Positions 32,908 through 45,452 of a DNA stretch of 64,000 bases are shown piece by piece. The position numbers were made by a program, and so were the translations under genes. Numbering within the stretch: the stretch's first letter is position 1; each line of letters starts with the position of its first letter. Source of the stretch: Eumeta japonica (taxonomy: Eukaryota; Arthropoda; Insecta; Lepidoptera; Psychidae); assembly GCA_005406025.1 (NCBI GenBank), contig BGZK01000084.1, forward strand, positions 1 to 64,000, read 5' to 3'. Under the pieces are notes generated by a model. The model was not told the DNA's origin and ran no database searches. It saw only the letters and a program-made list of their open reading frames with translations.

Positions 32908-35900
32908 GAGATTAGGTAAGTTATTTAACGACAATAGTGAATTTCCATGTTCAGAAATTGCTCTCTGTATACAGGGATTTACATTCAATGTAACATAATT
33001 AAGAAAACACGAGCACTGCTCTTCTTCTAAACTCACCATAATATATGAACATGGAGAAGTCTGTTATTCGAGTTATTTATATAATTAATACGAATTAGCC
33101 TAGGTTGTAAGATGTTGATGTTTTGAAAACTATAATAATGTTCTAGCCAAATAAAAACTTCCATAGTCATGTAATGTTTAGTTGTTTATTTTTTGTATTG
33201 TACCTGATAATTTTCTTTATTGTGTCGATAGATCTCTTTCTTTAATTTGTGTATGTCCACATTTCATAGTGCTGAAAAGGCTTAGTGATAATGACATTTA
33301 ATGTTTTCTAATAATTTGATATCTGATCCAAGACTCAAATTTTTTTTACCTGTTTTTAATTAAATATATTTGATAAATTTACCAATAACAAATTTATTTT
33401 TAGTATCTCCAAAGTAAAACTATGCCATTAATGTAAAGATAAATTTACATATTCTAAAGTCAATTTAAGTGCATATCAAAATATATTGAAGGAAATAAAA
33501 TAATAGTTTTTGTTGTTCTTGCGATAAAGTGAATGTTGCTTTATTTGCAAACAATTTTTCTTTTTAAAGTTCCATGATGAAACATTGATATGCAGTGTAT
33601 TCACCGAGCTTCACCAAACGTGTCAAAAGTATAAATTTCACCATTAAAATAGATCTAATAATTTTTAAGCACAACTGTTGCACTATTTTGTTAATTTATT
33701 TTACATACATATTGAACTTCTTTCATGTTGTCGATTAACATAAGTTTGAGTGAATACTGTTATGTGAGTATTTGGAAATTGATTTCTGTAATAAGGGATG
33801 TATGAAGTCAAATAGACTGATATAGTTTTATCTTTACATTGATGGTGATTGTACGTAATAATAATATCAATAATACCAGTGATTAAGGTACCACAAAACA
33901 AAACAAAAAAAAAAGCTAAGGGAAATGGCAAATATGCGTCCCGTGTTAATCACAAATATGCTTCGCTGACTGATTTATATGCGTTACGTTCTTATTCGTG
34001 CTGAATTTGTAGTTGAGATTGATCCTTAAAGCCGAAAAATAATGTAGTATATATTATAGACAGAACAAAAACATTTCACCGCGAGGGGTTTAATATCATC
34101 TATTAAAACTATCAAACCTCATTATCATATATTTGGAAATGAAATTGTTTTTTCACAATTACTCAATGTAATACAATATATTAATATTATCAAACATAAT
34201 TTCAATGTAGGCACTAGATAACATTAGGGTTTATTTTGCTCTATCAAATTCAACTACAATATTTGGCACTCGATATTGTATCCGTAATTTTTGAACAAAT
34301 CAAATGTTTAGGTGTGATTCATGACATTCGAAAATGCTTCTTATGATTTAATTTGTCTAAAAATTTAATCTCGAGTGCTTTTGTAGAATTTTATAAATTT
34401 GAAAGAAAAAAATATTCATTGTTTTATTAAATAAATATATTAAATTGATCATTTCCATAATTTAATCTATTTGAATCGTCAAAAAACTTCGTTAAATGCC
34501 GCAAATTCATCTAAATCAGTTATTATACTCTAGAAGTATCTACAAATGTAGCTTTTCATAAAAGGTTTTTTCAAGTGTCATCAAAATAAATCATTTGATA
34601 ACATCTGGTGTAGGAAATTAGTATCAATTTCTTTACATTCCCTGAAAATTTGAACTTGATGGGTTGATTAGATTTTCAAAATATTTGATTTCCAAAACTT
34701 TTTTTAATAACTTCTAACTATTAAACTGATTGATACCAAAATATAATCAGATTTAACCCTCAAGGAATTGCGTCTAATGTTATATGATATTACAAATTGC
34801 TAATTATTGTTATTGAAAAATGCAAATAACAAAACATTACTAAAAGTTATTATTGAAATCCTGCTGAAAACATTTTTCCTTGTTTAATTCCTATATTGCT
34901 TTTAGTATGATTTTCAAAAATTAACTTCATAAAATGTTGATGTTTTAAGATCCTAGAAATTTATCTGCTTATTTTCAACAACATGTTCTATATCATGAGA
35001 TTATGTATATTTTTGTATGTTTTTGATATTTAATAACTTTTGGTCAACTTTCTTAGTTTATGTTGCTAAAAAACGTATTAATATATAATGATGAGCATAA
35101 AATAATCTAGTTTTCTATACAGAATATACTTGCTTGGAGCTCAATATTAGTAGGAAGTTTAGGTTCGGCTATAGGGTTTTTAGGTTTTTTAAATACTGTA
35201 TGAAGTATTTTGGAGGCCCGGTTTATTATGGAAAGGCAATGTATTATAATGAAATTTTGATAATGTGACAGTGTATTATTTCATCAATAGGTACTGTTTG
35301 TTATTAATATATTTTATTGTAAAAATTTTGCGACCACTCCTTCGATACAATGATGTATGCTCTATGATGCCATTTCCTTTATTTATTTTTTTTTGTTTGG
35401 TGATGAGAACTGTTTTGTGAAAGATGTGTTCGAACATTCCGATCTAGTCCTATAAATGAACTTAAGAGTTGTGCTTAATTAAAATATATATTTTTAATAA
35501 TTATGAATAGTACAGCTCTCATTGTGATATTCAATTATTCTCGCATTGATATGAATTATGTAACTAGTTAAAAGAATTGGAAACTAATTTCAAAGGATAA
35601 TAAAATTAATTTATTGTTTTTTTGTATCTTAAGTTATATTGTAGATATTTTATATTCAGTATTTAGCACAACACGTGTTTTTAAAATAGTTTGAGTATTA
35701 TAAATAAAGATTTTATTATACTGTTTAAGATCGTTCTGGTTCCTTCGTATTTTTAAGGAAATATGGATAGTCTTATCTATTTGTAATTCTATAGAATAAA
35801 ACGAGGTAAATGCGGGACAAATTTTTCAATGTAATGTTTTCAGCCCTACATAAAACAAATTGTTTTCTTAAATATAATAATATGCTGCCTTGCAAACAAA

Positions 35901-36234
35901 CGGCTTACTTGCACAATAATAGATTTTATAAGATGAACTAAAAACTAGTGTATAACTGAGAAAAATGAAGTCATTTACTATTTTTAATTTTGAATGTATA
36001 TGTTTTACGAGACAATTATTATTGCAAATGGTCAATGATTACATAAATATTTCAGTTATATCATTTTGATATTTAAAGACGAAAATTGTTATAAATATGC
36101 AACATATATAAAATAAAGCTATTTATTTCTGTATAGTATTTTATGAAATAATAATGAACATTATGGATATGCTAATAATACAATAACTTGTACAACAAAG
36201 TATAAAATATACAAGTTGTATTATAAGCTGCACA
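32908..36234. other. SNX25 3' UTR and AT-rich intergenic DNA
   Basis: An AATAAA at 33150-33155 is a plausible polyadenylation signal for SNX25, about 245 bp after the stop. The rest up to 36.2 kb is very AT-rich; no gene or recognisable repeat. Confidence 0.5.
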
Positions 36235-36249
36235 TTTATTTCATTTATT
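36235..36249 (-). terminator. Candidate polyadenylation signals for the minus-strand exons at 36.3-36.8 kb
   Basis: Two AATAAA hexamers on the minus strand (36249-36244 and 36240-36235) lie 60-75 bases after the stop codon at 36309, good spacing for a genuine 3' end. Confidence 0.45.
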
Positions 36250-36308
36250 ACAATCGCGTTATTCCTTAGCATCAAATCCATCTCCATTTTCTTAATTTCC
36301 GTTGTTAA

Positions 36309-36558
36309 TTATTCCTTTGTTATGTGTGACAATTTTTTTTGTTGTAATAAATTATTTTTAAAATGCTTCTTGACTTCGTCTTTACGTTCGTATAAGTGGA
36401 TTATAACTGTTATTTCTTGGATGGTACGCTGACTATTCAACGGGCAATAATTTCCTTGCGACAGCTTCTCTTGCGTTCTCATATTGGCTTTTAAAAGATC
36501 AGTTGATCGATGGTAGTTGATTAAGGTTTTCAATGAGCCTAACTTTAAATCGAAAAAA
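36309..36558 (-). CDS. Unrecognised protein, putative last exon
   Basis: The minus-strand frame encodes about 83 residues, including LKTLINYHRSTDLLKANMR, SQRTIQEITVIIHLYERKD and KHFKNNLLQQKKLSHITKE, and ends at TAA before two AATAAA hexamers. The composition is lysine/glutamine/leucine-rich and looks helical. Choosing an acceptor at AAAAG|TTTTTT (exon from 36558) gives phase 2, which exactly fits the donor of the neighbouring frame at 36630 across a 71-nt intron. I do not recognise the family. It may be the end of a real gene whose upstream exons lie beyond the mariner cluster, or a decayed copy. It is transcribed toward SNX25 (convergent). Confidence 0.4.
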
Positions 36559-36629
36559 CTTTTCTACTATTCTAATTTAAATTTTCGATCATAAACATGC
36601 TATACATGCTTAAATTTTATTTATAGTAC

Positions 36630-36787
36630 TTTTGTAATATTTTTCTGCTTTGTGTCAATTCTTGTTTTCTTCTACATACAGCAATTTTTTTTTTAATTGA
36701 ATCACATATTAATTTTTTGATCTGGTACAGTGATTTATGCAGTGCTGACAGTCCCTTAATTTCCAATTCTAGCCAGTATTCATAGAA
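36630..36787 (-). CDS. Unrecognised protein, putative penultimate exon
   Basis: An open minus-strand stretch (open from 36802) encodes FYEYWLELEIKGLSALHKSL, then YQIKKLICDSIKKK and RRKQELTQSRKILQ, with strongly alternating hydrophobic and charged residues like a coiled coil. Leaving at CAAAA|GTACTA (non-consensus after GT) joins 36558 in phase. If the intron is not used, the frame stops three codons later at TAA. Its own acceptor is unclear; the only in-frame AG, at 36769, has a poor pyrimidine tract. No domain is recognised. Confidence 0.35.
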
Positions 36788-37011
36788 AAATATTTTACGT
36801 ATTTACATAGAGGTTAATGCTTTTACTTTTAACTTTGATATATATATTTCTTTTACCTTATTAATGCTCGACCAGCGTAAGGAAACTATAATTCTTGATC
36901 AAACATGTAATAGTAACTTCAATAACTATTAAGGAATAATAGAATCTGCATAACGTATCAATGCAATTTAGAGGACGGTAGCAAATTATATAATTTAACC
37001 ACACCTATATA

Positions 37012-38281
37012 TCAGGTGTACAACTTTGCTTCCGCTGTTTTTTTCCGAAATTCGAGGCTTTATTGTAAAAAACTGGTTATACATTTATGATTCAAAGTTT
37101 GTCCATCGCTGGCTACTACTTTCTACCATCTTTCGGGCAGCGTACGAACCCCGCGTTGAAAAAACTGGTCATCTTTTGAAGCGATCCATAAATCAATCCA
37201 ATTTTTTAGTTTTTCATAAGACCGGAAGTGCTGGTCAGCCAGGCCGTGTGCTATTGATCGAAACAAGTGATAGTCCGAGGGAGCAATGTCTGGAGAATAC
37301 GGCGGGTGAGGTAGGACTTCACATTTCAACGTTTCTAAGTACGTCTTGACCACTTTCCCAAGATGGGGTCGAGCATTGTCATGCTGTAAAATCACTTTAT
37401 CGTGTCTCTCGTTGTATTGCGACCGTTTGTCTTTCAATGCTCGGCTCAAACGCATTAATTGCGTTCGATAACGATCGCCTGTGATTCTTTCAGTCGATTT
37501 TAACAACTCATAATACACTACGCCGAGCTGGTCCCACCAAATACTGAGCATGACCTTGGAACCGTGAATATTCGGTTTGGTCGTCGACGTGGAAGCAGGC
37601 CGGGATATCCCATGATTTTCTGCGTTTGGATTATCGTAATGAACCCATTTTTCGTCCCCAGTCACAATGCGATGCAGAAATCCCTTCCGTCTTTGCCTTG
37701 CAACCAGCTGTTCACAAGCAAACAAACGCTGTTCAACATTTCTCGGCTTTAACTCGTACGGCACCCAATGTCCTTGTTTCTACATCATTGCCATGACTTT
37801 CAGGCGTTTTGAAATGGCTTGTTGCGTCACTCCCAATGATCCTGCCAATTCTTGTTGCGTTTAACACGAGTCTTGATCAAGTAATGCCTCCAATTCTGCA
37901 TTTTCGAAAACCTTCTCTCTTCCACCGCCATTCTGGTCTTCGACGTCAAAATCACCGTTTAAAACCACTCTCGGCACGTTGTTTCACTAATAGCGACCTC
38001 ACCATAGGTATTTGAGAGCATTCGATGAGCCTCAGCCGCAGATGTCTTCATATTAAAGTAGAAAATTAAAACCCCCCGCAAATGACGAGAATTTAGCTCG
38101 TAAGCTGACATGTTTAATCGAGAATAACTTTATGATGCAAACACAAATCGACTAATATTTCGATGGTGTTATGTTTACAAATACCTAAGCTTGTATGACA
38201 TCTACGATCTATTTATTTCGACTATCACTTACCGCTACAGCCATGTATTGCAAAACGGCGAAAGCAAAATTGTACACCTAA
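37012..38281 (-). mobile_element. Mariner element, 1270 bp, with both termini and a TA target site
   Basis: The left terminus TCAGGTGTACAACTTTGCTT and the right terminus (complement TTAGGTGTACAATTTTGCTT) form inverted repeats of about 28 bp. TA lies outside both (37010-37011 and 38282-38283). The length and the TYAGGTGTACAA ends are typical of mariner. The transposase runs on the minus strand. Insertion into the intergenic side of the unrecognised exons at 36.8 kb is clean. Confidence 0.92.
37123..37764 (-). pseudogene. Mariner transposase, C-terminal catalytic part
   Basis: A 213-codon frame starts at MPYELKPRNVEQRLFACEQL. It carries the three catalytic aspartates in TGDEKWVHYDN, ILQHDNARPH and PSDYHLF, with 34 residues between the second and third, the D,D34D spacing of mariner. 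The N-terminal helix-turn-helix half (start near 38,111, MSAYELNSRHLRGV) is in the same orientation but interrupted by stops after CREWF and by at least two more before 37,764. The C terminus also ends early in a TAG after LPERW. The copy is therefore not able to encode a full transposase. Confidence 0.88.
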
Positions 38282-38804
38282 TAATTTCACACCAGGTGTA
38301 ATTTAAATTGATAAAATGCTTTCAGAATTATCATTTCCAAGCGCATACAAGAAATTCCGATGAAAAAGAAAATTGGCACCATTTTGGTATAATATTACGG
38401 TAACAGGTTTTAACGATTTTTTCCTTGAAAATTTGTCCCATGGTCACTGTGAGCTTCTCTGGTTTTGTATCCGGTTGCGAGCGATCTCATGGAACTCATG
38501 GGCAGCAGTCCGAGAACTTTACAAAATTAAGCTGACCGATTCGTAAGCGCATCTTATCAATAGTTTGTCATAGAGGAGAGCATGCAGTCTCGCTGGACAA
38601 CTTCTTGCATTCATTTTGTGTATTTACGTCACCTCTTTTAAATTTCTTGCAAGTAGAGCAACATATATGCGCGGCTTTACATATGTACCCCACCCCTATC
38701 CTCAATGTCACCGCACTGGTTGTACGTTCCTTATCCCGACAAAATCTTTCATGGTACCTGTATATCTGAGGTCTCAAAAAACAACAGGTCATGTCGATAT
38801 AATT
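38282..38804. other. Unassigned sequence between mariner and LINE
   Basis: No gene recognised. The two opposite 88- and 126-codon frames overlap each other and the LINE 3' region, and carry no domain. Confidence 0.35.
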
Positions 38805-39600
38805 GATAGAAAGAAAGAACATTTTATTCGGCATAAGAATAATGTGGAAGTAATAAAAAAGCCGTCAAATGGTCGATTAGGTCAATGCCGAATCGGTTCC
38901 AGCTCAGCGCAATATCACCGCCGGGACTGTGGCGCTGATTTTCAGCTGGAGCCGGTCAGGTTTTGCGCGGTTCCTTACACTGAAAGCCATGCTTAACATA
39001 ACTTAAAACTTAGTACATACTATAAGCATAATAAAAATAACATAATTATATTAAAAGAATAAAAAACATAAAGAGTAACCTAAATTTAAACAATTGAAAA
39101 AAATGGAAAAAAATAAGAAAAAAAAAAGATATTAATAATTAACAAAGAGAAACGGTAGCATTAAATTAATAATTGCAAATGTTGCTTACAAGACAGTCTC
39201 TATCGAAACATTTATAAATAACGAATATATGTTGATATTATTTGGCCGCGTAACTGAGTATTGAAAAAATGTTCTTTGATTTTTATCTGAAAATTGCTTA
39301 TACTTAATAGATTACGCAGAGGAGGAGGAATATTATTCCAAATTTTCGCAGCAGTGTATTTGAAACTTCCCTTAAACGCAGAGGTTTTATGTTGAGCGAG
39401 ACTGATTAGGAAAGAAAAAGTAAGTTCCCTGTATAGGTAGAGAGGCTTACAAGTTTTAATAATGCCAAAGAGAATAGTGGCAAAATGTACAGATCTAGCA
39501 GATATGCTTAAAATACGGGATTGATTAATAAAAGGTAATACGTGTGATTTGGGTGGAATTTCAAAACAAAATCAAGTACATGCATTTTGTACATATTGTA

Positions 39601-40853
39601 TTAATTTTTCCGTTTTAGATAATAGTCTAGGTCCATATAAAGTATACCAAATTTTGATACAATAAAAGCTTCAACCTGTTTTATTTGAAGATTGAGAGAT
39701 AAAAACTTTCGGATTCTGTAGATCACCTTTAGGCGATAGAAACAGTTTCGCACCAATTCATGAATATGTTTCACGAATTTTAAACCAGAATCCATGAGCA
39801 ACCCCAAATTGCGTGCTTCCGACACACAGCAAACTGGTTCGCCATTTAGCACATCGTTGGTGATAGGGATTTTATCCTACTTATTTGTTGCTTCGTATCC
39901 AGAACTATCAACTTAGACTTACTAAGTATTAATAATAAAAAATTATTGCTAAACCAGGCGGAAATTCTATCTAAATTATCATTTATTCTATCTACTGTCG
40001 ATTTTATATTATCAGGGTGACATGAAAAATAAAGTTGTAAATCATTAGCATATAGATGAAAGGCACAGTTCTTTATATAGTTGACGATATCCGTACTATA
40101 CAGAATAAATAACAGGGGCCCCAAAATAAATCGCTGTGGAACACTCTACTTAACAGAAGAAAGAGAAGGAGATGATACTTTGCCGTCGCTATTACGCAAT
40201 TGAACACAAAAGATCACACAAATAAATATAAAACCATTTCACAGTAGACTTATGAAAACGGTAAAATGTTAATTTAGACATTAACAAGGGTATATTTATT
40301 GTATCAAAAGCACGGGAAAAATCTAAAAAGACTAATATTGTACCGGATCCATTATCTTGTGCTTCCAATATGTTACTAGTGACATATAGTAAAGCTGCAT
40401 AAGTGCTTCTGTTTTTACGAAATCCGGACTGTACTTGGGGGAGAATGTTATTATTCTCTAAATATCCAATAAGCTGCATGTATAGTACTCTTTCCATAAT
40501 CTTTGAAAGGCACGGTAGAATGCTAATGAGTCGCAGATCGTTGAATGTAGTTGGGTTTGTATTTTTAGGGAGGGAGGCGAACAATAGTAATTTTCCACGG
40601 ATCAGGAAAGGAACATGTAATAATTGACTGATTAATAATGGACGTTATACCATCCAGAGTCTAGCAATGTGTGCAAAAGCATGTCTAGAGATATGTCGTC
40701 TCCGTCCTGTGCATTTGATTTAAAAGATGTAATTATCTCAGAAATATCCCGTTGCTGAACACAATTTAAACTAAAAGCGAAAGAAGTATGACTATGGGTT
40801 TCATAATAAGTCATCTGAAATAGTATCTGAAAGATACTATTAGATCCTTGCAA
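39601..40853 (-). pseudogene. LINE reverse transcriptase remnants
   Basis: Four consecutive minus-strand frames spell reverse-transcriptase blocks in order. An upstream piece is at 40853-40632. The next runs NDLRLISILPCLSKIMERVL, then QSGFRKNRSTYAAL and LVFLDFSRAFDTI. After it come GPLLFILYSTDIVNYI with YANDLQLYF (the catalytic YADD box mutated to YAND), and last NLGLLMDSGLKFVKHI of the thumb. CR1/L2-type wording. Inactive. Confidence 0.8.
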
Positions 40854-41676
40854 ATTGAGAAAATGGTTATTAATATCCTCGGCAGAACAAAGATGGTCGG
40901 GGAGAAGTTTTATCAGTTATAGGAGGCATTTAAGGTTTTTCTACAAGGTTTTAGAATTTTTGGTGTATCTGTTAATGTTGTGTTTAAAGTAAGCACATTT
41001 TTAATGAAAAATAGATGAATTAACAAGGCTTTTTAACTGTCGGTAATAATTCTTGTGTGTGCTCTTTTAGTGGAAAGGCACCTCACCTCACATGTGCTTT
41101 ATTCCGTAACTTCATCATAATTTTTATAGATTCAGTTATCCAGGGCGTTGATTGTTCACGCATAACTATGTTTTTGGTAGGAGCACGTATATCAAATAAT
41201 TGTAAAAGAAGTTAAAAATGAGTACTATTTCATGTACGTTATAGCAACTTGAGACTACCACGTTTAGGTTGATGAAGTTGGGTTAAGTTAATGTCTGAAC
41301 GGTCTAAAACATACTACTTTAGGAGCGATTGTTGGTTTTTTGAAGTAAAATTCACAAACGATTAATCCATGGTTATTTTGTTTACTGCCTATAATATCGG
41401 TCACGATATTAAGAACAGGAGCGACGGTGCATACTACATCTGACTGTCACACATGCACATATGTGTTATATAGTCAATCGACTGTGATCAGTGTATAATG
41501 TGTTGCGAGTTGTAATCAATTGTTTTAAATTTAAATGCTAATGAAATTTGAAAATTTAGGAATGTCAATATTATTTAAGTCCAATAGATTAATATTAATG
41601 TCACCTAGTAGGACTGAGTTATCATTAATACCTAATGCGTTTGCAGTAAGTGAGAACATCCAAAAACGTATCTAAA

Positions 41677-42073
41677 CTAAGCCACAGGGCGGTATGCCGT
41701 TCCTATGGTAATTTTCTTGCTATCAATATTAACCTTCAACCACATCTCTTCGACAGGCACACACATTGATTGTTTACATATCCTAACCAATACCTCTTCT
41801 GGCATAAAAAGCGACTCCGTGAAGTGTAAATTCGGACAGAGACGGGGCTTTTCCTTCTTCATTGGGCAGTAGCCTTGATTCATTTATTGCTAATATATCC
41901 AGTGAGTGTTGCATTACTGCCAATATAAGCTCATCGTGATTTTTAACTAGAGATCCCGGATTGTAAAGATCAACTTTTAAGTAATGCTTAGGTGTCATTA
42001 TCCTATAAAAGATGTGAACACGTGGGAAGAAGGTGTAACGTTTACATGTGAGTTGCATAACGAGTTCAGACAC
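41677..42073 (-). pseudogene. LINE apurinic endonuclease remnants
   Basis: Two overlapping frames read HSLDILAINESRLLPNEEG, HGVAFYARRGIG and then LVRICKQSMCVPVEEMWLKV with TIGTAYRP, the INESRL (usually NETWL/SETWL) and GTIYRPP-like blocks of the LINE endonuclease domain. Frame breaks lie between them. Confidence 0.7.
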
Positions 42074-42441
42074 ATGTAGAGGTCAGTGACGAAAAATAAT
42101 ATGACAGAACATAAAAATACTCTGGCCATTCGGGCAATAAAAATATGCAGATGAGAGAGTATGCTCTTCCTAATATAGTTACAAGTAAAATCTAATAATA
42201 GTATAGAATTTGAATACATAATAATAGTATAGAGTTTGAATACACAATATGATACAAGGCGGCAACGTAAATTTGTAATAGATAAAACTAAAGAGTAAAA
42301 TTTATTATAAAAAATGTCAAAATACAAATTATGCGTCCATTAAATAGTAAAAGAAAGTAAAAACAGTATTTCGAAATTTGGTAATAGTCGATAGAAGATA
42401 CGACCAACTTCAAAGTGTACCAAAAATTTTAGTAGTCATTT

Positions 42442-43184
42442 TCAGTGCGCAGACGCTGACACGGTGCCCCATACTCCTTTTGGGCAAAGATCTTCCCATC
42501 GCGGCTTCAAACGTATTTCCAGTTGGTACTCTGTGATTCGATTCGAGATATGTAAAAAACAGCGATTGAATCTGATTAGTCTTTCAATGACATAAAATCG
42601 CTTGTCTTTCGATGAAAGATCCAGCCCTTCCGTAGTCAAACTACGCCGTACACGCACGGTTGCCAGGATATTATCGCGCCACGACTGGTGAGACAGCCGC
42701 ACCCCTAGCGACGTGGCGCCGCCGCTTCTTGATCAGTCTCCGCACGCGCACTGGGCCCGTCGTTCTGCGCTGTCTATGTCACGCTCCTCCAGCGCGACAC
42801 CCAATTTCGTGGCCACAATAAGTGTGAGATGTACACAATTTTCGGTTTTTTCTTCAGGAATTCCTGCAATTTCGATGTCATTGCACAAAAATTCCTGATC
42901 ACGGCCATAAAGTTCTAGTTTCAAGTTCGCAATAGTCTGTTCAAGTGCAAGGGTTACCTTGTCCGATTTTGGTTCGAGCTGACATGTTTTTTATAGCCTC
43001 CATAGGTTTGGTGAGGTTGACCTTCCTGTCATTGCAAACATCAACAACTACAACGATACTAGAAATAGAATTTCTATACTTCTGCATTTCTGTTCTCACA
43101 GCTTTCATCTCCTCTCAGAGCAAACGAATTTCTGTGACCAACTTGTTTCTCGCCGCCGTTGCAATCGTATTCAGAGATTTATGA
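42442..43184 (-). pseudogene. LINE ORF1 remnant
   Basis: One frame (42924-42733) reads LELYGRDQEFLCNDIEIAGI, then VHLTLIVATKLGVALEERDI with SAERRA. A second (42702-42442) reads RRSLTTEGLDLSSKDKRFYV, then RLIRFNRCFLHI. Both match the nucleic-acid-binding ORF1 protein of jockey/CR1-type insect LINEs (E-L-L-C-N-D-V-E-I-x-G, then an R-F-Y-x-x-E-x-L segment). Upstream, to about 43.19 kb, lies a coiled-coil part with stops. Confidence 0.65.
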
Positions 43185-43244
43185 GATGAACCAGAGGCTT
43201 TGACAGGTCAATTTCTCAGCGTTATTCGTAACAATATTATTTTA

Positions 43245-44068
43245 TTAAAGATCAAGTTTATTTACTGGTTTAATTATTCTATCAAATCTTGAAGTTCTTG
43301 GTGCAGTCCCAGTTTCATTAAGGGTCTGCTCTTGCATATAGTTAGGAGTACTTGGCGATGATTGTACTGGTGCTGAAGGTAACTCAGGAACAGCTGGTGA
43401 TTGAGCTTGTACTGATACATCTGTATATTTAGTTTCAGGTACTACAACTTTGTTGCTGATTATGTCCGCTTGTGTCCTGTGCAGATGGCTGAAGTTTCTT
43501 CGAAGGGTTTGACCTTTATCTGTTTGAATTATTACAGATCTTGGTAGATCTTCAGGCTTTTCAACTACTCTCGCCCCTTCCCATTGTCGGTGAGCAACTT
43601 TGTGTCTGACTTTATCATTGATCTCTAAATTGACTGGTCTTGTAGTATGTTTGTTACTATACTTAACTTGTGTCTCTCTCAATCGTTGTAGTTCAGTTGG
43701 GACTCCTTTTATTAATTTGGGTTTTAAATTATTTTCAGTTGTAGGAATTGGACTTCTAGTAACTCTGCTAAATAGGCGTTGATTAGGTGAGCCTAGATTT
43801 TCATTTCGTGGTGTATTTCTCCAGTTTAATAAAGCGAGTTGAACATCTGACTTGTCAATACTGCATTTTCTTAGTATGTTCTTTGCTGTTTGTACTGCTT
43901 TTTCAGCTTAGCCATTGCCTTGATGATGATGTGGGCTTGATGTGACATGATTAAATTTCCATTCGTTTTGAAAGATTCTGAATTCTCTAGACATATATTG
44001 TGTTCCATTATTAGATTGTAGCTCTTCTGGCACTCCATGAGTAGAAAACCACTTTTTGAGTTGTTCAA
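43245..44068 (-). pseudogene. Gypsy integrase core and C-terminal remnants
   Basis: On the minus strand, fragments of the integrase catalytic core (MSREFRIFQNEWKFNHVTSS-like and SPHHHQGNG followed by a stop, where G-x-A-E normally continues) precede a 145-codon frame. That frame has NKHTTRPVNLEINDKVRHK and the QWEGARVVEKPEDLPRSVII turn of the C-terminal domain, then a proline/serine-rich tail. It is broken by at least three stops. Confidence 0.75.
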
Positions 44069-44084
44069 TTACTTCATAAGATGA

Positions 44085-45452
44085 CTAATTCTTTAATGGT
44101 TCAAAATCTAAATATCCAGAGTAACTATAACATATTACTAGATAAGTTTTACCTTTCAATTCAAATAAATCTGATGAAACTATTTGCCATGGAAGTGTAG
44201 GTATCTTTTTGACAAGCACGGTGTTTTTACAATTGTCTCTTTGTGTTTGTTCACAGACAGAGCAACTTTTAACTAGCTTTACAATGTCATCATATTGTCC
44301 TTTCCAATAAAGGAATTGTCGAGCTCTTCTCAGGCAGCTTTGTATACCTAAATGTCCTTGATGAATACTCTTTAGTATTTTCTGTATTTGTGATTTTGGC
44401 ACTACTATTTTATCGCCTTTGAAGATGATTTTCAGATAAGTAAGTTCTTCTTTGAAATTAAAATAATGCTGTAATTCTGTAGGTAGTTCATTTACCTTTT
44501 CTGGAAATCCTTGCTGTATTGTTTTAAGTAATAGTTGTAAATGTGAATCTTCTTTTGCAGCATTAATTAGTTCTTCTTTAGCATTTAAAGACATTGGTAA
44601 TATAACGGCAACTTTCAAGTTCTCTTCTTGTTCATATTTCAGGTTAGATGCATCACAGTCACGACTAAGAAAGTCTGCTAAGGGTATTTCTGTGCCCTTT
44701 TTAAATATAACCTTCGGTAAGTGTGGTGTAAGAATAAACATTATGCGTTGCAATCTTGCTGGAGCGGACTGTATGTTTTTCTTGAAAATTGTCTCGAGTG
44801 GCTTATGGTCAGATTCCACTGTCAGTTCTTTACCATAAACATATTCATGGAATTTCTTACATCCAAAAAATATAGCGAGCGCTTCCTTCTCAATTTGAGG
44901 ATAATTCTGTTCTGATTTAGTCAACGCTCTTGCTGCATAGGCTATTGGTCGTCCATCTTGAAGAAGTGCTGCTCCAAGATTTTTTGAACTGGCATCTACT
45001 GTTAAAGTTACAGGTTTGTTAACATCATACAGTTTCAGTACTGGCGGACTCTGAAGCACTTGTTTTATCTTGTTGAGAGATCTTTCATGATGTACTTCCC
45101 AAATAAAACTTGTATTTTTGTGTAACAAATCTCTTAGCGGATTAGTTAGGTCCGACATATTAGGAATAAATTTATTTAGGTATGTAATCGTCCCTAGTAA
45201 TCTCTGTAATTCAGTTTTGTTTGTTGGTGTTTTCATAGCATTAATTGCTTCCACCTTGTCAGGGTCTGCTTCTAAACCATTGGCTGAAACTATGTGCCCT
45301 AGGAATTTAATTCTTGTAGCTTCAAAGATGCATTTGGTTTTATTAAGTTTGAAGCCTGATCCCTTTAGTGTTTCGATGACTTCATGAACAGTTTTCTGTA
45401 GTTCATCTCTACTTTTGGCATGTATAAAAATATCATCAATGGATACTCTCAC
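44085..45452 (-). pseudogene. Gypsy reverse transcriptase (3' part), RNase H and integrase zinc domain
   Basis: A 455-codon frame starts at the catalytic VSIDDIFIHA box (the family's Y/V-x-D-D). It continues with KIKFLGH and the connection LLGTITYLNKFIP, then RNase H with LTVDASSKNLGAALLQ (Asp about 153), Glu about 189 in IEKEALAI and ESDHKPLE (Asp about 215). After that comes the HHCC zinc domain (HQGHLG to CSVCEQTQ) and the first integrase block DLFELKGKTYLVI. It is preceded by frameshifts in the reverse-transcriptase fingers (45.45-45.78 kb) and ends at a stop inside the integrase core. Confidence 0.88.

Larger units (their letters stand above)
38805..43195 (-). mobile_element. Decayed CR1/L2-like (jockey-superfamily) LINE, minus strand
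   Basis: On the minus strand, in order: an ORF1 remnant (43.19-42.44 kb), an apurinic endonuclease (about 42.07-41.68), a reverse transcriptase (40.85-39.60) and a 3' untranslated region. The 3' end is placed near 38,805, after an AATAAA (complement of 38823-38828) and TTCTTTC-type tail; the placement is approximate. Every domain is broken by stops or frameshifts. The 5' end abuts the Gypsy element at about 43.2 kb. Confidence 0.75.
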
